NCBI RefSeq assembly: GCF_003946675.1
Contig: NZ_RHOT01000004.1
Location: 1 to 64,000, forward strand
Source: Lapidilactobacillus gannanensis
GTDB taxonomy: Bacteria > Bacillota > Bacilli > Lactobacillales > Lactobacillaceae
Direction: 5' to 3'
Length of the DNA: 64,000 nt
Program-made: the position numbers and the translations under genes
The notes under the pieces: model-generated
Seen by the model: only the letters and a program-made list of their open reading frames with translations
The model's database searches: none
What the model was told of the DNA's origin: nothing
In this document: positions 7,641-17,600 of the stretch, piece after piece
Layout: every line of letters begins with the position of its first letter
Numbering within the stretch: position 1 is the stretch's first letter

Positions 7641-9938
7641 ATGTCCGCTTATTCGTGTTCTCAACCTGTATTAAGTATAACGAAGGTCCTCCGCCAATGC
7701 CATACTTCGCTAATCTTATTGTTCACTCCCAGCTATCAGAACGGGGTGATTAAGGAGCTTGTAACTGAAGTGCCGCGGGATGATTTTGACGTGGAGAAGG
7801 AGGGGCAGGTCGAGATCATTGGGTGGTTGTACCAATACTATAATGAAGAACCTAAGGATGTTGCCTTCAAAAAAAGCAAGTACGCGGCATCAGATATTCC
7901 AGCCGTCACTCAGTTGTTCACACCAGATTGGATCGTCAAGTACTTGGTTGAAAATTCGCTCGGCCGCTATTGGATCGATGTGCTCCATACACGCGGTGAT
8001 CAACGGTCTGAACAGGATATTGCCCAGAGTTTCGGTTGGCGCTATTTCATGCCCGCTGCTCAGCAAACTGAGGATGTTCAGCAACAACTGTTGGCGATCA
8101 ACAGTCATCTGTCAGACAAGAAGCTTCAACAGATTACCTTCTTAGATCCTGCCATGGGTTCTGGCCACATCCTGATCTATGCATTCGATGTCTTCATGCA
8201 GTTATATCAAAGCGAAGGCTATTCAGCACGAGAAGCCGCCAATAGCATTGTTACCAACAACCTGTTTGGTCTAGACATCGATCGGCGCGCCTACCAGCTC
8301 GCCTACTTTGCAGTGATGATGAAGCTCCGGCAATACGTCCGGCGCGCACTGACTCAGTCCGTTGAACCGCAACTGTCGGATATTCCGAAAACTAATATTC
8401 TCAATGATGATCTCAACGAGTTAACCAGAGCCTATGCTAATCAGTTGTCACAGCAACAAGCCAAGTCCTTTCAGAGCACAGTGAAGGAGTTCAACCGGGG
8501 CGATGTTCTCGGTTCCTTGATCAAACCCATCCTTGACCAAGGAATACTGTCTGAACTCCAAGCAAGTGCAGCCACAGAGCCAGAATCAGCACAGCTTTCC
8601 TTTGCGACGACAAATTTCAATTTTGAAGAGATGTCCCGCATCACCCGTGTGCTTACTATCTTGGCTGCCCAGTACACAATCGTAGTAACAAATCCACCCT
8701 ATATGGGGTCTGGCAAAATGACACCGAGCCTTTCAAAGTTTGTCAAAAGGGAGTATCCAGACAGTAAAGCAGATTTATTTGCTGTCTTTATGGAATTGGC
8801 ACAGAAGTTGAATGTCCAGAATGGATATCACGCACTCATTACCCAACATCAGTGGATGTTTCTGTCTAGCTTCGAAAAGCTGCGAGTTAAGTTGCGTAAG
8901 AATGTACTCGTCAATATGGCCCACTTGGGTACCCATGCGTTTGAAGAAATTGGGGGCGAAGTGGTCCAATCAACTGCGTTCGTGATGAGAAATGCGTCTA
9001 TACCGAGTTATGTCGGCACATACGAGAGATTGGTGAATGCTCCTTCTCAAACGGCTAAAGAGGACGCGTATTTGGAAATGGTGAAAGATCCTTCCTGCAA
9101 GGGTCTCTATCGAACTAACCAAACGAACTTTGAGAAGATTCCGGGAAGTCCTTTATGTTATTGGATTTCAGATCGAGTTTTAAAAGTTTTCTCGCTGCCT
9201 AAGAAAATCAATGACATAGGATTCTCTAAAAAAGGTCTTGACACAGGTGAAAATACGAAGTTTTACAGACTATGGTTTGAAGTAAATAATGAAGCAGATT
9301 ATTGGATTCCCCTTAATAAAGGAGGCAAATTTCGCAAATGGTATGGGAACCACGAATACGTTATAAATTGGAGTCAGAATGGATCAGCTATCAAAAGAAA
9401 TGGAAAGGCAAATATTAGGAACGAAAAATTCTATTTTAAACCCTCTGTCTCTTGGTCTGACGTTACTTCTGGAAAACTGTCTGCTCGATTAACACCTTCT
9501 GGCTTTATCTTTGATGCAACTGGACCATCTTATTTTGGGGCCAATCTCTTTTCGATGTTAGCCTATATGAATTCAAAAGTGTTCGCTTCTATAGCAACTT
9601 TAATGATGCCTACAATTCATTTCACAAATGGACAAGTTGGGCTGATACCATACAACACACAGGCCGATTCAAATCAGAGGATTGTTTTCCTTTCAAAAGC
9701 AAACGTTTTGATTTCAAAAACAGAATGGAACAATTTTGAACAATCTTGGAAATTTGACTATCATCCCTACATGTTTCATATCGCTGAGCATACGGTATTG
9801 GTAATTTGCCATATCCATCGGCGCATTTCAAAAATCCGCGTCACAGCTAAGCATCCATTCAAAAAGTTGGCCACCTGGTGGCATAAAATACAGAATGTGC
9901 CAAAAAAGTGCCAAACATTTGGATTAGGAGGACATTAA
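7641..9938 (+). CDS. Silent alternative pglX cassette (BREX methyltransferase lacking its N-terminal part)
   Basis: This open frame encodes an adenine methyltransferase related to PglX but in the opposite orientation. Only sequence from the 137-bp repeat onward (7716) is PglX-like; the first 25 codons are out-of-context sequence overlapping the pglZ start. Methyltransferase motif I is DPAMGSGHIL (8152-8181) and motif IV is TNPPYMG (about 8690-8710). The conserved LYRTNQTNF block follows at about 9105-9131. After FHIAEH (about 9770) similarity to the full-length PglX stops, and about 50 unrelated residues end the frame. No ribosome site or promoter is obvious, so it is probably untranslated until inversion joins it to the pglX 5' end, giving a protein of roughly 935 residues. 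It is followed after one base by the recombinase gene. Confidence 0.8.
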   Translation: MSAYSCSQPVLSITKVLRQCHTSLILLFTPSYQNGVIKELVTEVPRDDFDVEKEGQVEIIGWLYQYYNEEPKDVAFKKSKYAASDIPAVTQLFTPDWIVKYLVENSLGRYWIDVLHTRGDQRSEQDIAQSFGWRYFMPAAQQTEDVQQQLLAINSHLSDKKLQQITFLDPAMGSGHILIYAFDVFMQLYQSEGYSAREAANSIVTNNLFGLDIDRRAYQLAYFAVMMKLRQYVRRALTQSVEPQLSDIPKTNILNDDLNELTRAYANQLSQQQAKSFQSTVKEFNRGDVLGSLIKPILDQGILSELQASAATEPESAQLSFATTNFNFEEMSRITRVLTILAAQYTIVVTNPPYMGSGKMTPSLSKFVKREYPDSKADLFAVFMELAQKLNVQNGYHALITQHQWMFLSSFEKLRVKLRKNVLVNMAHLGTHAFEEIGGEVVQSTAFVMRNASIPSYVGTYERLVNAPSQTAKEDAYLEMVKDPSCKGLYRTNQTNFEKIPGSPLCYWISDRVLKVFSLPKKINDIGFSKKGLDTGENTKFYRLWFEVNNEADYWIPLNKGGKFRKWYGNHEYVINWSQNGSAIKRNGKANIRNEKFYFKPSVSWSDVTSGKLSARLTPSGFIFDATGPSYFGANLFSMLAYMNSKVFASIATLMMPTIHFTNGQVGLIPYNTQADSNQRIVFLSKANVLISKTEWNNFEQSWKFDYHPYMFHIAEHTVLVICHIHRRISKIRVTAKHPFKKLATWWHKIQNVPKKCQTFGLGGH
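7716..7852 (+). repeat. Left 137-bp inverted repeat of the pglX switch
   Basis: This matches the reverse complement of 13909-14045 at 132 of 137 positions. The longest exact blocks are 44 bp (7716-7759), about 37 bp and about 41 bp. It encodes the PglX segment LLFTPSYQNGVIKELVTEV and the following residues in both gene copies. Identity falls off sharply at both edges, as expected for a recombination site kept uniform by repeated inversion. Confidence 0.93.
9104..9131 (+). repeat. Second (28-bp) inverted repeat within the pglX switch, left copy
   Basis: An exact 28-bp match to the reverse complement of 12717-12744. It encodes the end of LYRTNQTNF, a block shared by both PglX versions. Flanking sequence differs at once on both sides, while other equally conserved protein blocks (the DxAMGSGHI and NLFGL regions) show many silent differences, so the exact match stands out. 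Confidence 0.75.
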
Positions 9939-9939
9939 C

Positions 9940-11019
9940 ATGGTCAGTTACCGAAAAAGAGGTAAGGTGTGGCAGTACGAGATTTCGTACAAGGATCTGG
10001 ATGGCGCCTACAAAAAATTACGAAAGTCTGGCTTTCGCCTCAAGTCTGATGCGGAGTTGGCAGCTAGTCAGGTGAAGTCGCTCTATGCTGATGTACGCCA
10101 GTTCAAGGCGGGCGAAATTCCACTGAGCATCTATTTCGAACGCTGGATAAATCTCTATAAGCGGAACTCTGTAACTAACGTCACTTTCGTCAAGTACGAA
10201 AACACGCTGAACCACATCCGCAAGATCTTCGGCAAAATGCCGCTGAAGGATATTACCCGAACAGTTTACCAAGAACGGCTGAACGTCTTTGCTCGGGATC
10301 ATGCGCCGCGCACTGTATCTGCATTCCATAAGCAGATCAGGGCGGCACTGCTTGATGCCCTGGATGAGCACATCATTCCCAACGATCCAACACGTAAGGC
10401 CGTCGTCACAGGAGTGGCAGTACACCGGCCAAAAAAAGCGTTGGATTACGGTGAATGGCAAAAGCTGATTCACCATCTAGACCCGGATCAAATTCCCGAG
10501 ATGATGATTTACTTGGCTGCTGTTACCGGCATGCGATATGCGGAGATTTTGGGAGTGACTACTAGCGACATCAATTGGCAAGAAGGTACCGTGGATGTTA
10601 ATAAAACCTGGGACTACAAATACCACGCCGGCTTTAAGAAGACGAAAAACAAGGCGTCAATGCGTAAATTGTCGCTTGATTCAATTTCCTTACACCACCT
10701 GCACGTTTTCGTAGAAAACCACCTCACATCACCGAATGCTCCGCTCTTCTTGATCAACGGGCATGCCATGGTCAGCGCTGAAATCAACCAAGTATTGACT
10801 AATAAATTGCGTACACTGGGATTGCCTCGGGTAACATTCCACGGTCTCCGCCACACCCATGCCTCAGTTCTCCTTTACCAAGGTGTGAGTGTCCTTTCTG
10901 TCTCTAAGCGCCTCGGCCACAGTAGCATTACGACTACCCAATCGACATACCTGCACATTATCAAGGAATTAGAGGCAAAAGATACCGATAAAATCCTGGC
11001 AATTCTCGAGAATGCATAG
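9940..11019 (+). CDS. Tyrosine recombinase of the BREX invertible segment
   Basis: A 359-residue phage-integrase-type recombinase. An N-terminal arm-binding domain (SYRKRGKVWQYEISY, residues 3-17) is followed by a SAM-like core-binding domain (about 60-165) and a catalytic domain. Catalytic residues visible are Arg in TGMRYAEIL (about 196), His-x-x-Arg in HGLRHTHAS (about 304), His in LGHSS (about 329) and the nucleophile Tyr in STYLHI (about 338). A strong AGGAGG ribosome site precedes the ATG, one base after the silent cassette stop. It lies inside the segment bounded by the 137-bp repeats and faces pglX, so it is the obvious candidate to catalyse the inversion. Similar recombinases sit beside pglX in Lactobacillus BREX loci. 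A phage origin is possible, but no other phage gene is present. Confidence 0.9.
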   Translation: MVSYRKRGKVWQYEISYKDLDGAYKKLRKSGFRLKSDAELAASQVKSLYADVRQFKAGEIPLSIYFERWINLYKRNSVTNVTFVKYENTLNHIRKIFGKMPLKDITRTVYQERLNVFARDHAPRTVSAFHKQIRAALLDALDEHIIPNDPTRKAVVTGVAVHRPKKALDYGEWQKLIHHLDPDQIPEMMIYLAAVTGMRYAEILGVTTSDINWQEGTVDVNKTWDYKYHAGFKKTKNKASMRKLSLDSISLHHLHVFVENHLTSPNAPLFLINGHAMVSAEINQVLTNKLRTLGLPRVTFHGLRHTHASVLLYQGVSVLSVSKRLGHSSITTTQSTYLHIIKELEAKDTDKILAILENA

Positions 11020-11043
11020 TTGGCACATCTGTTGGCACAAAAA

Positions 11044-11070
11044 TCCCCTCCAGATCAATTCTAGAGGGGA
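11044..11070. terminator. Hairpin between convergent recombinase and pglX
   Basis: Arms TCCCCTC and GAGGGGA flank a 13-bp loop, with A-rich and AT-rich edges, 25 bp after the recombinase stop and 6 bp after the pglX stop. It can terminate from either side and would limit readthrough from pglX towards pglZ. Confidence 0.6.
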
Positions 11071-11075
11071 AATAT

Positions 11076-14000
11076 CTATTTAATGGGCGTCAATAACTTG
11101 ACGTCTGCTTGTACTTTCTGGTGGTTCACCACGACGCCGTCATCCAGGTCAATCGCAATGTGCATGTTGGCGACGTGTTGGAGTTGAGCGTCATACTTCA
11201 CCAGTTCTTCCAACTGTTTGCGGGTATGGTCTCGCTGTTTGATTAACTGGTTCTTCTGACGCGTATTGGTCTCTGAGGTGATGAAGGTGTCCAACGTGGT
11301 CACCCGCTTTTCATAAGCGGCCTGTAGGGTGTGTAAATACGATGTGCGAATCATCGCCATCGTGTCGCCATCGTACCGATGCAGGTACATCAGTGCTTTG
11401 AAGCCACCTTGCCGACCGGAGTCCAATTGCCAATAGATCGGTCGTTTCTGATAGATAGTCAGATGGTTCTTGTAGAAGTCGTTGAACAGATAACTCCGAA
11501 TTTGATCTTCCGCTGTGTCGCCCGCTTTACCCAGTGCCTTGGCAATGAACGTGAGATTCTCTTCCAAATGTTCTTCACCAAAAGTAACCGTCAAAAACTC
11601 CCGGAAGCGGTGCATGATATCCCGATCATCGCCAAAATAATCAGAGTCAGTCAGCACAATCACATCATCCGCATTGGGTCGATAGCTCGTGTACTTCGAA
11701 GCATCCCAATCGCCACCAGCAAATGCCAATCCTGGCGTATCTAGCGAGTACCGGCCAAATGTGACTCCAATAAAGTAGGACATGAAGGCGCGGATGTCCC
11801 GTCCTAGATCTGCCTTACGTACCGAAACTTCTTTGTCAGACTCTTCTGGGGACAATTCGTCTTGCAAGCCGTACAGATCAATAAAGATCTTGTTTAGTTC
11901 TTCTTCGTTCTTCTTCAGTTGATCGAACCGATCTTGGGCTTCTTGTTTCCACTGATTGAAAGCTGCTTCCACGGTCCAATTTCGATTATGCTCAGCGATG
12001 TGAGCAAGAAGGAATAATGGCGAAAAGTCTGGCACGGATTCCTGATATGCCCAATCTTCTTTTGACAATTGGTAACAGGCGTGGGATTTGTCTGAAATAA
12101 TACCGTATTTATTGGCATCTTTAATAACTGCAAGTTCAGATAAAGTTCCTGGCTGATAATTCATCGTTGGGTTTAAGAGTGTTAGTAATTGGGCCACAAC
12201 CGGTGTTGAAAGAAGCCCTTGTAGATACCAAATATCTTGCGGATTTTTGAGAAACATCATTGAGCCCGCGTTATCAAACAGATGTCCCTCAAGAACAATT
12301 CGAGAAGAAAAAGATCCAGAAGACAGTGCATTCCACGTTATTCCGGGATTGAATATATAATCGAGATTGTAGTTGTGAGACCTAATTTTACCCTCTTCCC
12401 CAGCAAAATGACGAATTTGATAGCCATCATTTTTCCAATTTACCACATATTGATTATTGCCATACCATTTTCGATACTCGCCACCCTTTTCATAAGAGAA
12501 CCATTTCTTCTTAGTTGCTACTGCATCCTTTCTTGATTGAGCAGAGAAACAAATATCTCGACTATCAATTTCATACCAGTAACGCAGGAAGCGAGTGTTG
12601 TCAGCTGTGGCCATCCCTAACCGTGGTGTGGCAACCTTTTGCAGAGTGCCATGTTGGTATGCAGAATAAATTGTTGTCGTTGCCCAGTAGGCGATCTTTT
12701 CCCCAGGAATTTTATTAAAGTTCGTTTGGTTAGTTCGATAGAGATATTTCACCCCCGGGTCGGCAATGGCCTCTTGTACTTTCTCCGCTTGAATCATCAT
12801 GCCACCCTTGAAATCAGACAAGCGTAAATACGTGCCAGTTTCATCGTTCTTAGTGTTCTTCAAGACAAAAGTGTTGATGGGTACCGTTGCTTCTTCAAAA
12901 GCCGAATATTCAAGCTGAATTAGGCTGTCGATTTTCACATTGGATAGGAGTGCTGTACGCAATTTTTCATAACTCTTGATGAACATCCAGACAAAAGGCG
13001 TCATATAGCCGGCGTAGCCGTTAACCTTCGTCATATTGATATTGTGCCAAATGAAAACAGAGAACAGATCCGCAGAATAATCCTTATAGTGCTTCTTCAC
13101 GTACTTCTTCAGGGTACTGTTCATCTTGTTCAAGTATGGCGGATTGGTTACCACAACATCGTATCGTTGGGTCATCGTTTCCGCAGTGGCAATGATTTCC
13201 AGCAATTGCTGGGCTGTCTGCTGGTTGCCAAAGAGGCTAATCTTTTGAGCTGTCGCAACTGGTTCTAACGCATTCCACATGCCAGCATAGTCATAATTGG
13301 CTGGCAACTCAATAACCGAGCCAAGTGTCTTGGCATCCATAAAGTGGGCGGCAATGTCTTTGATCTCGTCAACCACTTCTGAGCTTGCTTTCAAGGCATG
13401 CAGGAATTCTTCCGTTACTGCCGGGTCAGCAATGAAGACGTGGATATTAGGCATCACACTGCGGTTTAATGCTTGGCGATCATATCGACGCAATTTCATC
13501 ATCAGTGAGAAGTACGAGAGCTGAAAGGCCCGTCGGTCGATTTCCAGACCAAATAGGTTATTCTGAATGATGCTATTAGCTGCTTCACGTTTGGCATAGC
13601 CTTGATCCTCGTACATGGTCATCAGCACATCAAACGCATAGGCCAAAATATGACCCGAGCCCATGGCATTATCCATCACTTGGATTCTGGTGATGTCAAA
13701 GTCTGACTGATCTGGTGTTATGTCGCCAGGTAGTAAGTACTTGAGCTTCCCCTTAACCGGTGAATCTGGATAATGCTCCAGATATTTCTTACCCAGTGAA
13801 TTGTCCACCATGTAGCGGACGACCCAGTCGGTGGTAAATAACTGCGTGGCTGCAGGAATGTCATCAGTTTTTACCGGTCCGCCATTGATGTTCACCACTT
13901 GATCATGGGGTTCTTCATTATAGTATTGGTACAACCACCCAATGATCTCAACTTGCCCCTCCTTCTCCACGTCAAAATCATCCCGCGGCACCTCAGTCAC

Positions 14001-14630
14001 GAGCTCCTTAATCACCCCGTTCTGATAGCTGGGAGTGAACAATAATTGGAAGGCATCAGTTGTTTTCTCAAACAAATGGGGTAAATTGGCGTTCAAGGCG
14101 TTGGCCTGCTTCAAAAACAGTAGTCGATACGCATTATCCATCGCCGCTGGCTCTTGAGTTTCTTGCGCATGTTGAATGAGATCTCGCTGCTCATCAGAAA
14201 AGCCGCCAAGATCGTCTTCAATTTCCAGTGCATGCGCCAAAATATCCGGTTCTGCCCGTCCTTCTTCGGAAGAAAGCACGGCAACCCGGCTTGGCAAATA
14301 ATGGTTCACTTCCATGAATCGTAATGCGATGATCCGGTTGAACCAGGTGTATGACGCTTCTTCCACGAGATTATCATAGGCGGTATGCCAATCATCCTTG
14401 GCTGCCGCGGTCTGCAACCGCTGAACTAAGCTGACCCGGCGCGACGTATCCCGCCCACTGACCCCTTCCGTGTCGTTTGGCACATAGAAGGCAATCTCAG
14501 CCGTCGATGTTGGCAGTTTCTCTTTTACACCGTCTCTGGTGATCCCCACTTGGGTCAGCTTTAACTCAACACTCTTGATGAGCTCGCGGCGGGCTTTCAC
14601 CGCGAAATCATGAATCTTCTTTTTATCCAT
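11076..14630 (-). CDS. pglX: PglX (BrxX), BREX adenine-specific DNA methyltransferase, expressed copy
   Basis: A 1184-residue N6-adenine methyltransferase that marks host DNA at an asymmetric site so that BREX can tell self from phage. Motif I is DNAMGSGHILAYAFDV (about residue 320), and motif IV is VVTNPPYLNK (about 495). LYRTNQTNFNKIPG (about 630) precedes the region expected to hold target recognition. The helical C-terminus is normal for full-length PglX. ATG 14630 (MDKKKIHDF) is chosen because GAAAGGA lies six bases upstream; an upstream in-frame start at 14663 lacks a site. The 137-bp repeat covers codons of about residues 196-240, so inversion would keep about the first 195 residues and replace everything after. 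It lies 52 bp downstream of brxC on the same strand. Confidence 0.95.
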   Translation of the reverse strand: MDKKKIHDFAVKARRELIKSVELKLTQVGITRDGVKEKLPTSTAEIAFYVPNDTEGVSGRDTSRRVSLVQRLQTAAAKDDWHTAYDNLVEEASYTWFNRIIALRFMEVNHYLPSRVAVLSSEEGRAEPDILAHALEIEDDLGGFSDEQRDLIQHAQETQEPAAMDNAYRLLFLKQANALNANLPHLFEKTTDAFQLLFTPSYQNGVIKELVTEVPRDDFDVEKEGQVEIIGWLYQYYNEEPHDQVVNINGGPVKTDDIPAATQLFTTDWVVRYMVDNSLGKKYLEHYPDSPVKGKLKYLLPGDITPDQSDFDITRIQVMDNAMGSGHILAYAFDVLMTMYEDQGYAKREAANSIIQNNLFGLEIDRRAFQLSYFSLMMKLRRYDRQALNRSVMPNIHVFIADPAVTEEFLHALKASSEVVDEIKDIAAHFMDAKTLGSVIELPANYDYAGMWNALEPVATAQKISLFGNQQTAQQLLEIIATAETMTQRYDVVVTNPPYLNKMNSTLKKYVKKHYKDYSADLFSVFIWHNINMTKVNGYAGYMTPFVWMFIKSYEKLRTALLSNVKIDSLIQLEYSAFEEATVPINTFVLKNTKNDETGTYLRLSDFKGGMMIQAEKVQEAIADPGVKYLYRTNQTNFNKIPGEKIAYWATTTIYSAYQHGTLQKVATPRLGMATADNTRFLRYWYEIDSRDICFSAQSRKDAVATKKKWFSYEKGGEYRKWYGNNQYVVNWKNDGYQIRHFAGEEGKIRSHNYNLDYIFNPGITWNALSSGSFSSRIVLEGHLFDNAGSMMFLKNPQDIWYLQGLLSTPVVAQLLTLLNPTMNYQPGTLSELAVIKDANKYGIISDKSHACYQLSKEDWAYQESVPDFSPLFLLAHIAEHNRNWTVEAAFNQWKQEAQDRFDQLKKNEEELNKIFIDLYGLQDELSPEESDKEVSVRKADLGRDIRAFMSYFIGVTFGRYSLDTPGLAFAGGDWDASKYTSYRPNADDVIVLTDSDYFGDDRDIMHRFREFLTVTFGEEHLEENLTFIAKALGKAGDTAEDQIRSYLFNDFYKNHLTIYQKRPIYWQLDSGRQGGFKALMYLHRYDGDTMAMIRTSYLHTLQAAYEKRVTTLDTFITSETNTRQKNQLIKQRDHTRKQLEELVKYDAQLQHVANMHIAIDLDDGVVVNHQKVQADVKLLTPIK
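12717..12744 (-). repeat. Second (28-bp) inverted repeat within the pglX switch, right copy
   Basis: Reverse complement of 9104-9131 with no mismatch. It lies in the pglX codons for LYRTNQTNF and could support a nested inversion that exchanges only the C-terminal portion. Confidence 0.75.
13909..14045 (-). repeat. Right 137-bp inverted repeat of the pglX switch
   Basis: Partner of 7716-7852 in inverted orientation with five mismatches. It lies within pglX. The 6.3-kb interval between the two copies contains the silent cassette, the recombinase and all of the pglX 3' part. Confidence 0.93.
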
Positions 14631-14682
14631 TGCGATTCCTTTCAAAATAACGGCCACTCCCACGAATAGCCGTTATTGTCTG

Positions 14683-17600
14683 CTAGAGGGTAAACTTCGT
14701 GATCTGGTTTTCTTTAACTTGATCCAGCAACGCCTGCCGAAGCTTCTCAACATACCGGTTTACGTCATCTTCAGAGGAAATGGACCATTCCCGTTCAATG
14801 GGGAGTTGATCGGCTTCAAGATACTTAGTTTGAATAACAACAGGCGCTACAGGTTCTGGTTGAGGCGCCGGATTGGGGCCAGGAGCAGGAAGCGGATCCA
14901 CAAGCTTAATGGATTCCTCGTCTGAACTCGGCTTCGGGGATACTTTCTCCACCTCGGCCGCTTTCTTCCGAGCGAGTTCTTCTGCTAGTCGCTGCTCCTC
15001 ATTTTCCAAGCTCTGCGTAATGCGCCTTAACACCGCATCAGCTGCTGCCGGTTTGGCCTCTAAGCGCGTCAGATCTGGTGCTTCCTCAGCCTCGGTCATA
15101 ATTCGCTTGATCTGCTCCGTCAACGTCGCCAGCCGTTGCTGTTTGAAGTCATCTCCGGTGGAAGAATCGTTAATCCGCTGTTTGGCCTTTTCATTGACTA
15201 CTTGGATTTTGTCGGTCACTTGTCTCTGGTGATCGTCCATAATCTTGGCAAAGGTATCCACAAACTTCTGATGAACACCATCAATTTCTTGGATAACACG
15301 TCCAGCTCGGTCCTCATTCAGCAGTTTGTTCAGCTGCTGGTAGTCCTCGGCCAAAGCCGTGCTAGTGAAGAAGTCATGGGATGCCTTGTACCGCGCAATA
15401 TCATCCAATCCCCGCGTCCAAATTGTCTGCTGCTGATCGCTGAAATAGAAATCCATGATACCCTTGTCGCTCATGTCATCCGCCCACTGCAGCAAATCAT
15501 CATAACGAGTATGGATCTTGTCGTAGAAAGTTTCCGCATCATTAATGGCCAGTAATTCACTGAACATTTTGCTGCCTTTTTTGAGCAGTTCATGGCCCGG
15601 GAAGGAACTATTCTTTTGATCAAAGAACTTCAGCGTCCCATTGTCCTTGTCAATCTTCTCCTTCAATTCAGCCACCATCAGATCCGGCTGAGCTGCACTG
15701 AATGACCGCTTGTTGAAGACCTGATCGGCGACGTCCTTCATTTCCCGCAGGTAACGCGGATTGATGTCTTTCTTCACCTGAATTGAAATCTGTTCTGCGT
15801 ATTGCTTCTTGGTCAGGAAATTGGCAATATTCTGAGACCTGTACGCCGGATTGACCGGAGAAAGTACTTGATCCTGTAGATTAGCTTGAATCTTGCCATC
15901 CGCCAGCAGCTTGGCCACCAGCCATTCGATGTCGTCCTCAATATAGCCATAGGGAATTGCCTTGAAGTTGTTCAAGATGGCCTGCAACGTCACATGCTTG
16001 TCCTTTTGCATCGTCCGCTGGAGCCAGCTGTACACTGCTTGGACCGCGCGCTCGTTTTCCTGCGTGGATACTGCCAACTCATTATCCTGATCCAGGATTT
16101 GCGTAATATCTGACGACGACTTAGCCGCGTCAATGAGTCCTAAACTGCGGTACGTATCATCCACCAACATCTTCAAACCATCTGTGAAGCGCCCCTGGAA
16201 GTCTTTGCCGCCCTCAATCTTATGCCCGGCAACATAAACGTCTGCTTGTTCCAAGGCCGTCATAATCCGCTCCCGAGCCTTGACTAACAGCTGCTGCCGT
16301 TCAGCAGTCCGCTGTTCCTTGATAAAGTTGAACCGAGCGTCGGCATGGGCGTTGCCAAGCATGACAAATTTCCCAATCTGCTCCGCCCGCCGCAAGTCGC
16401 CGAGATAGTCGTCCGTGCTCGGCAGATCAACCACGATCTTATGTTTAGACGGATCCATGGACAGAAGCAGCAGGTTGGCTTCATTCCGATTATTGGCGCC
16501 ATCCAAAGACGTGATGACTTGGATCGTCATGTCATTGTTGGTCCGCCCCTGGGGAGTTTCATCCACGTATTGATTCAACGTGAAATTGTAACGGCCTTTC
16601 AGCTTGGGGTAAGTGTACTTATTGGTCATACCGGTCTTCGGATCAAAAATAAAGTTGCCCATCCGATCTTCCAACTCGCCTGACAGAACCTCTTCCCGGC
16701 TGATGGCCTGGTTGACTTCCTGTTCCGCATCGGTCAAGAATTCGTAGTTATCCAAGTTTTTCTCGACAAACCGTTGCTGCCGCAGAATGGCTAACGCATT
16801 CTGGACCTTTTTCTGCAATTCAACCCGATCAGTATCCACTGAGTCAATCATCAACGTCACGATGTTGTTCAGCGTCGCGTCAAAGTCTTTCAAGTACTTG
16901 ACCATGAACAGTGCTTTCAATACTTGGACGTTGAAGTTATCTTCTTCATGGGTGGGATCAACGGTGTCGTTGTCCACCGCGTGGGCAATCACGATGCTAT
17001 GGGTGTGGTCCAAGAACTGGCGCAGGCCTTCAAAGAACAAGCTGAATGGCACCAGCGCCGTATCCTGCTGGTCCATGATAGCTTCCACAGATTCCTGGAA
17101 CAGGGACAGCATCGACCGTGCACCTTCAGACAAGTGCTTACCATCAGAGCCGTTGGTCCGGACCGCTGTAAGCACATTTTGCAGCAAGTTAAACTGATAC
17201 GGAACGAACGGATACGTCGCCGCAAAATCTTCCCCTGAACGGAACTTAGGCCGATCCACGCCATCGTCAAAATCAATCATGTTATTGATTGCGGCTGCGT
17301 TAGCCTCGTAGTCTGCCGCAAGTTGTGTTGTAGCCGGCTCTGTCTTTGCCAACAGCCGCTTGCGAATGACTTCGTCCACGTTGGCCGAACTCATGCTGAT
17401 CTTGGTCGCAAACCGGCCTTGAATCTTGGAAAAGTCCTGACCGCTGATTTTGTCCGTAATAGTATCAATAGCCTGCTGGGAAGTAACAACTACCCAAGCC
17501 TTACCATGGGTAGCTGCCCCCAAGTCCTCAACGACGGTTTGCAGGTTAAGCATCCGCTGGGTACTTTCTCCAACAAACTGGCCGACTTCATCCACCAGGA

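Noticed and set aside
7641..7715. Genuine N-terminus for the silent pglX cassette
   Set aside because: These codons lie opposite the pglZ start, are unrelated to PglX and have no ribosome site; PglX similarity begins at the 137-bp repeat.
9940..11019. Prophage integrase
   Set aside because: No other phage gene or attachment-site pair is seen, and the gene is enclosed by the pglX inverted repeats, so a dedicated inversion role fits better.
14631..14663. Upstream in-frame start for pglX
   Set aside because: No ribosome site, and it would add 11 residues not matching the usual MDKKKIHDF-type beginning.
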